A DNA stretch of 27,739 bases from Oscillospiraceae bacterium (GTDB taxonomy: Bacteria > Bacillota > Clostridia > Oscillospirales > Acutalibacteraceae). Where the stretch lies: NCBI GenBank assembly GCA_031262125.1, contig JAISII010000056.1, positions 1 through 27,739 of the forward strand. The letters are read 5' to 3'. The notes beneath the pieces are model-generated. The model was given only the letters and a program-made list of their open reading frames with translations. It ran no database searches and was not told where the DNA came from. The position numbers were made by a program, and so were the translations under genes. This document shows, one piece after another, positions 22,971 through 27,739 of the stretch; the stretch's first letter is position 1; each line of letters starts with the position of its first letter.

Positions 22971-25900
22971 ATGTTTAACAGCAGACCTCTTCGCAAGGCA
23001 ATTTCGTTTTTTACGGCTGCGGCACTATTTCTTTCTGTAGTTGTTGTTGCAATACCGGCGGCAAGTGCCAATAGCATCAGCGAATTTTCGGTTAAAACAC
23101 TGGCAGAGAACATTTACGATGATGCTGTAGCTTTGGGTAACAGCTTTTTGCTTTTTGAGGGCGGCACAGCCGACGATATCGACAGCAATACCACTGTTAC
23201 ATATCTTGATAAAAACGGCAATATGTCTGCTTTTGCCAACACATTGGGCTTCACGAAAATCCAACGCCCGGTGTCCGGCAATGCCTACTATAGAGGCGTT
23301 GAAGGAGATTTCAATCTAATTGCTCGGCTTATAAAGGGCGATAAAGAAATATTGGTTGGTCCCGACGGCAAGGTGTTTGGCAGCGTTTTTTATGACGAGG
23401 CATACTATGTTAATCAGAATGTATTTATTGCACTTGACGGTAACGATGTTAAAATTATTTCTGCCGTTGATGGTAGTATTATTAAAAACATTGTTGGGCT
23501 GGGCAAGGTAAAATACTCCTGTGTGGATACTGCATTTATAATTAATAACGAATATCTTTTTAACGCCAACGGTCAGCCTATTATGCTTCCTTTTGGCACA
23601 AAAAACATAAATTTTAACGGCAATGGTTATATTTCGTATATTGCAGACGGCAAATTCGGAATGCTCGATTTAAGCGGTAATATTGTCGTTCCCGCTGTTT
23701 ATACCGATATTGACACTGCCCGTTTTGGCACTGTTGCAAAAGTTCAAATTGGTTCTTATGATGCTCCGACCTATAACTTTATAGACAAAAACGGCAACAA
23801 ACTTTTAGCCGAGGATTTTGAGGGTAGTGTTGCAGGTTATGACGATACCGGTGCTTTGCTTAGAGATACAAATAAAAAAATAGGCTTTTATACCTTCAGC
23901 AGGGTCTCTTTAACTATACCCTTTGGAACTTACGATTCGGAACAGACGGGAGTTTCTACTAAATATTACTACGGTGAAGGCAAGCTGATTGTTAGAAAAA
24001 CCACTTATAAAGAAAATGAAATTACTAATTTAACAAACGAGATTATTAACACTTATAACAATTCTGTTGTTTTGGCAAAAACAGACAAATACGACCTTAT
24101 TAAAAGCTATGTTAACGGAGCGGCAGTTGTAAGCACATCTGTTACAAATGATGATGGCGACAAGGATTATTTGTACGGTTTTTTAAATGCAGACGGCAAA
24201 GAAATTTGCGAGCCGCAATATGATTCTATATATGATAATAACAATTTTGCAAACTACACCTACAACGGAAAGTCTTACAAATATGCCATTGTCAGCAAAA
24301 ATTATAAATACGGCATTTTAGATTATGAAGGCAACGAAATTGTTCCGACCAAATATAACAGTTTGCCCTCTGTGCCGACGAGCAGCAGATATAAGAATAA
24401 TATAGCATCCGATAATTTATTGGGGTATAACTATCGGCTGTCTAACGAAAAAAGAATTGGCTTTATAGACGGCATTGCTATAGTAAACGATGATGAGTAC
24501 AATGTCGGTGTTATTGATATTGAAGGTAACGAAGTTATAGCACCGGGCACATTTGATTTTATTACACCGGCAAGCAACCGCTTGTTAAATGTTTTGCTGC
24601 CAAACGGCAATTGGGCTGTAGCCGATTATAACGGCGATATCATTTCCGACGAGTATGAGCAAATCGGGATTGAATATGAACTCCAAATGCTTAGGGCACC
24701 TAATTATGACAGTAACTATGATAGATATTCCTATAACAACACCTATGGCATTTTGCAAACCGAAGACGGCTTTATGGCTGTAACCAAACAGAACGGAAAG
24801 CTTGGCGTAATTCGTGCCTTTGGCGGCAGTGAACGAACAACCGCCTCAAAACTAAATGACGAAAGCACAGATATTTCTATAGCGTTTGACAACGGCGTTT
24901 TGCCGAACGATACCGTTTTAGATGTTCAAACTGTTACACAGAGTAACCAGTCTGCCGTTTTTACCATTATCAGCGATGCCTTAGAGCAGACCTCAAATAA
25001 GTTTGCTGCGTTTGATATTTCTGTTATTTCCGCTGGAGAAGAAGTACAGCCAAACGGAAAGGTAACGGTTAAAATTCCTGTGCCGGCGGGCTTTAACAAA
25101 AATAAAACGGCACTTTTCCGTATTGCTCCCGACGGAACACGCAGTGCACCTATTGAATTTACCTTAGATTCAAGAAAGCAATATATCATTTTCGAAACTG
25201 AGCTTTTTGGTTTATATGCTATAGCCGAACAATTTGCATATTTTGTGGGAGATACCTCCGGCGACGGTGATATAAACATTTTTGACATTATGTCTGTTCG
25301 CAACTATATCTTTGGTTACGAAGATTATGACAGTCTTTTGTACTACGCCGCAAACATTGACAAAGACGATATTATAAACCTGTTCGATATTTTTGCTATT
25401 CGCAACCATATTTTCGGTTCTGCTCTTATTGCCGATTATTCTGAAGACACAACATTTAAATCATACGGACCAGACATCTTTTCTACCGGCACAAGAGCAC
25501 CGGCAAAAATGTCAAAATCAACGTCAATGCAAAGTACCGGAGCATCAACTCCAAGCATCAGCGTTAACGGCAATGTTCAAATTGTAGAGAACACAAACGG
25601 TACCATCACCACAATGTGGCGGGGTGAAATGCAAACCGATGAAGAATATTACTATTATTATGTGGATTTGTATGAATTAACTAATTACTATGGTGTTACA
25701 ATAGACATAGTTGATTCGGACGGAACAGCTTTTACAATTGATGCTGATAATTGTTGGGATTATTATGTAGAAGTTCAACATACCCAGCATGAAGAACCGT
25801 GGGGAATAGGCACTCATACAATAACGATTAATTACGACGGATGCTCTGCTTTGCTTGATGTTGAGATTATTGAAAGCCCGGTAGAAAGCATTGATTTGCA

Positions 25901-27560
25901 AGGCGAAATTAAAATTATCGAAAACACAAATGGTTATATAAATTCTCACTACAACTACCAAACTGATGATTACGAGGATTACTATCATTACGATGTTTAT
26001 CTCGACGACATTGTAGATGGCAACCGAACGATTGTTATAACCAATAAAGACGGCACGGTAGAAACGATTGACAGCGATAATTATTGGGGTTATAATAACG
26101 AATTTGATATTAATAACAATCAATATGATGAGCCATGGGGCATAGGAACGCATGAGATACAACTAAGCTATAAAGGCGTTACAATTACAATTGATATAGA
26201 AATAATTGAGTCCCCGATAGAAAGTATTGCTTTACAAGGCGAAATTAAAATTATCGAAAACACAAATGGTTATATTGGTTCTCGCTACAACTACCAAACT
26301 GATGAATACGAGGATTACTATCGTTACAGTGTTTATCTCGAAAATATTGTAGATGACAACCGAACGATTGTTATAACCAATAAAGACGGCACGGTAGAAA
26401 CGATTGACAGCGATAATTATTGGGATTATTATAACGATTTTGATACCGAAAATAACCAATATGATGAGCCATGGGGCATAGGAACACATGAAATAACAAT
26501 AAACTATAAAGGCCGTTTTGCAACGCTTTATGTTGAGATTATCGAAAGCCCGGTAGTAAGCATTGATGTACAGGCAACCAAAGAGCTGTTAGAAGAATCA
26601 AACGGCTACTGGGGTGAAAACTATAACTCCGAAACCGACGAATATGAACCGGGGTTTGTATATTATAGTGATTATTTTGAAAATTTTGGTCTTATAGTAA
26701 CTGTTAATTACAACGACGGCAGCCAAATTATAATTGATAACGATAATAATTATTATGAGTATTCAATAAGTACAGCAGATGATTCATATTTGAAAAAAGG
26801 CGATAACTCGCTTGTGATTTCGGTTGATGGTTTTAGCAAAGAGTTCACCGTTAGAATTATCGAAAACCCTGTGGAAAGCATAACCGTTTCGACCGACATT
26901 AATATTGCCGAGCATACAAACGGAAATTTTGTTAATTCCGGCAGCAGTGTTTATTATAGGTATTTTGATGAATACTACTACGACGACACCGGCTTTACTA
27001 AAGAATTTTGCCAATATTTCAAGCCGACCATCACCGTATATTATAAAGACGGGCATACAGAGGTTATAGACGATTGGGACACCGATTTTAATACAACCTT
27101 TAACGAATTGTTAGAAAATGGTCTTAGTGTCGAATCCTACCAATACAGCGATAATCTTTGGGTTTTGGGCAATAACGAGGTTTCTTTAACCTATATGAAC
27201 CGTCAAGCAACCTTTGAAGTGGCGGTTGTTGCAAACGGGTTTCCTGAACTTTTGGAAAATGTGCAAACACTTACAGCTTCAGCAGGGCAAACAACCTCTA
27301 TTTCAAATAATTTTACTTATTCATTGTTTAGTTTTGTGCCCACTCAAACAAAAGCATATACGCTTTCTTCAAGCGGTAACAGCGACACAGTGGTCTATTT
27401 GTTAGACCAAAACGGTGCACAGCTTGCAGCGGATGATGACAGCGGCAACGGTTATAACTTTACAACTACTTCTATCCTAAAAGCCGGAACAACATATTAT
27501 TATGCAGTTGGTTTCTATAGCCATCGTCAAACAGGCAGCATTACAGTTAATTTAAGTTAG
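22971..27560 (+). CDS. Very large secreted WG-repeat protein with internal dockerin, Tyr/Asp-rich repeats and PPC-like tail
   Basis: The 1529-residue product has a signal peptide (about 1-33). Residues 40-610 hold WG-type repeats (GKFGMLDLSGNIVVPAVYTDI, KYGILDYEGNEIVPTKYNSL, VGVIDIEGNEVIAPGTFDFI). Residues 617-753 form a beta-rich module with GKVTVKIPVPAGFN and FETELFGLYAIAE, common next to dockerins in clostridia. The dockerin (758-820) has first loop DTSGDGDINIFD and a degenerate second loop, NIDKDDIINLFD, with an FAIRNHIFG helix, the same class as dockerin 2 of the LRR protein. Five repeats of about 110 residues (863-1420) are rich in Tyr, Asp and Asn (EIKIIENTNGY, EPWGIGTHEI). The tail (1430-1529) resembles a PPC domain. 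AAGGAG (22957-22962) precedes the ATG. There is no enzyme domain; it is probably an adhesin or structural subunit. Confidence 0.82.
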   Translation: MFNSRPLRKAISFFTAAALFLSVVVVAIPAASANSISEFSVKTLAENIYDDAVALGNSFLLFEGGTADDIDSNTTVTYLDKNGNMSAFANTLGFTKIQRPVSGNAYYRGVEGDFNLIARLIKGDKEILVGPDGKVFGSVFYDEAYYVNQNVFIALDGNDVKIISAVDGSIIKNIVGLGKVKYSCVDTAFIINNEYLFNANGQPIMLPFGTKNINFNGNGYISYIADGKFGMLDLSGNIVVPAVYTDIDTARFGTVAKVQIGSYDAPTYNFIDKNGNKLLAEDFEGSVAGYDDTGALLRDTNKKIGFYTFSRVSLTIPFGTYDSEQTGVSTKYYYGEGKLIVRKTTYKENEITNLTNEIINTYNNSVVLAKTDKYDLIKSYVNGAAVVSTSVTNDDGDKDYLYGFLNADGKEICEPQYDSIYDNNNFANYTYNGKSYKYAIVSKNYKYGILDYEGNEIVPTKYNSLPSVPTSSRYKNNIASDNLLGYNYRLSNEKRIGFIDGIAIVNDDEYNVGVIDIEGNEVIAPGTFDFITPASNRLLNVLLPNGNWAVADYNGDIISDEYEQIGIEYELQMLRAPNYDSNYDRYSYNNTYGILQTEDGFMAVTKQNGKLGVIRAFGGSERTTASKLNDESTDISIAFDNGVLPNDTVLDVQTVTQSNQSAVFTIISDALEQTSNKFAAFDISVISAGEEVQPNGKVTVKIPVPAGFNKNKTALFRIAPDGTRSAPIEFTLDSRKQYIIFETELFGLYAIAEQFAYFVGDTSGDGDINIFDIMSVRNYIFGYEDYDSLLYYAANIDKDDIINLFDIFAIRNHIFGSALIADYSEDTTFKSYGPDIFSTGTRAPAKMSKSTSMQSTGASTPSISVNGNVQIVENTNGTITTMWRGEMQTDEEYYYYYVDLYELTNYYGVTIDIVDSDGTAFTIDADNCWDYYVEVQHTQHEEPWGIGTHTITINYDGCSALLDVEIIESPVESIDLQGEIKIIENTNGYINSHYNYQTDDYEDYYHYDVYLDDIVDGNRTIVITNKDGTVETIDSDNYWGYNNEFDINNNQYDEPWGIGTHEIQLSYKGVTITIDIEIIESPIESIALQGEIKIIENTNGYIGSRYNYQTDEYEDYYRYSVYLENIVDDNRTIVITNKDGTVETIDSDNYWDYYNDFDTENNQYDEPWGIGTHEITINYKGRFATLYVEIIESPVVSIDVQATKELLEESNGYWGENYNSETDEYEPGFVYYSDYFENFGLIVTVNYNDGSQIIIDNDNNYYEYSISTADDSYLKKGDNSLVISVDGFSKEFTVRIIENPVESITVSTDINIAEHTNGNFVNSGSSVYYRYFDEYYYDDTGFTKEFCQYFKPTITVYYKDGHTEVIDDWDTDFNTTFNELLENGLSVESYQYSDNLWVLGNNEVSLTYMNRQATFEVAVVANGFPELLENVQTLTASAGQTTSISNNFTYSLFSFVPTQTKAYTLSSSGNSDTVVYLLDQNGAQLAADDDSGNGYNFTTTSILKAGTTYYYAVGFYSHRQTGSITVNLS
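25893..26526 (+). repeat. Near-identical 336-bp tandem repeat in the WG-repeat gene
   Basis: The segment from about 25893 recurs from about 26229 with a 336-bp offset (112 codons). Long identical DNA runs encode GEIKIIENTNGY, TIVITNKDGTVETIDSDNYW and YDEPWGIGTHEI. The three flanking repeats are more diverged, so units 2 and 3 are a recent duplication. Confidence 0.85.
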
Positions 27561-27580
27561 CAAGATAATTTCCCGATTGT

Positions 27581-27615
27581 GCGGTCAAGCCGAGGTTTAC
27601 CTTCGGCTTGATTGC
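27581..27615 (+). terminator. Hairpin after the last gene of the cluster
   Basis: TCAAGCCGAGG (27585-27595) pairs with CCTTCGGCTTGA (27600-27611) with one bulged base, and flanking GCGG/TTGC extends the stem. No good T-run follows, so it is either a weak intrinsic terminator or a factor-aided one. It marks the probable end of the cohesin/dockerin operon. Confidence 0.5.
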
Positions 27616-27690
27616 GTTAAATAAACCTGCTAATAAAAGTCAAGCCCCAAAACGAACAAACCAGCAGGCAAATAATGGAGGCTATATCTG

Positions 27691-27723
27691 ATGAAAAAAT
27701 GGCATAAGGAAACAGACCCGTAG
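27691..27723 (+). CDS. Ten-codon open frame at the window end
   Basis: GGAGG (27677-27681) stands 9 bases before an ATG that opens MKKWHKETDP and then stops at 27721-27723. It could be a leader peptide, the frameshifted start of a gene that continues past the window, or chance. Too short to recognise. Confidence 0.15.
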   Translation: MKKWHKETDP

Positions 27724-27739
27724 TATCCGCACGAATGCG

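Noticed and set aside
25677..26489. Long reverse-strand frames opposite the WG-protein repeats
   Set aside because: They arise from the repeated, codon-biased forward gene, have no ribosome sites and no recognisable protein.

Overview
The window looks like a chromosomal piece of a low-to-moderate GC Gram-positive anaerobe of the Clostridia, most likely Oscillospiraceae/Ruminococcaceae. The evidence is the gene order clpP-clpX-lon-engB-lysA, strong AGGAGG-type ribosome sites, and a set of secreted cohesin and dockerin proteins. All genes that I call are on the + strand.

Region 1 (1-6521) is housekeeping: the 3' end of clpP, then clpX, lonA, the ribosome-assembly GTPase engB (ysxC) and diaminopimelate decarboxylase lysA. 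The gaps before clpX and lon hold strong RNA or DNA hairpins. One of them would bury the clpX ribosome site.

Region 2 (6522-8442) is a small accessory pocket beside a tRNA-Ala(CGC). It holds several palindromes, an intact gene for a TIR-like domain joined to a SLATT/RipA-like membrane domain (a candidate defence effector), and debris of two unrelated methyltransferase genes.

Region 3 (8443-12513) is an operon that starts from a perfect-consensus promoter and ends at a strong terminator. It encodes an MptE/GT42-like protein followed by KdsB, KdsA, KdsD/KpsF and KdsC, the complete route from ribulose 5-phosphate to CMP-Kdo. This is unusual for a cell that otherwise looks Gram-positive, and suggests a Kdo-containing surface glycan. 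The first gene is a candidate CMP-sugar-using transferase.

Region 4 (12594-27615) is a cohesin/dockerin cluster read from one clear promoter. It contains a leucine-rich-repeat (BspA-type) protein with two starch-binding-like modules and two dockerins of different classes; a scaffoldin with four cohesins, two InlB-type repeats and a dockerin; an adaptor with one cohesin and one dockerin; a membrane-anchored cohesin protein; a penicillin-binding-type lipoprotein without a glycosyltransferase domain; and a very large WG-repeat protein with a central dockerin, Tyr/Asp-rich repeats and a PPC-like tail. By eye there are at least six cohesins and five dockerins but no glycoside hydrolase. The cluster therefore reads as a cellulosome- or amylosome-like assembly built from binding modules, anchored in the membrane by the C-terminal helix of one cohesin protein. 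This is the most interesting system in the window, with the TIR-membrane gene second.
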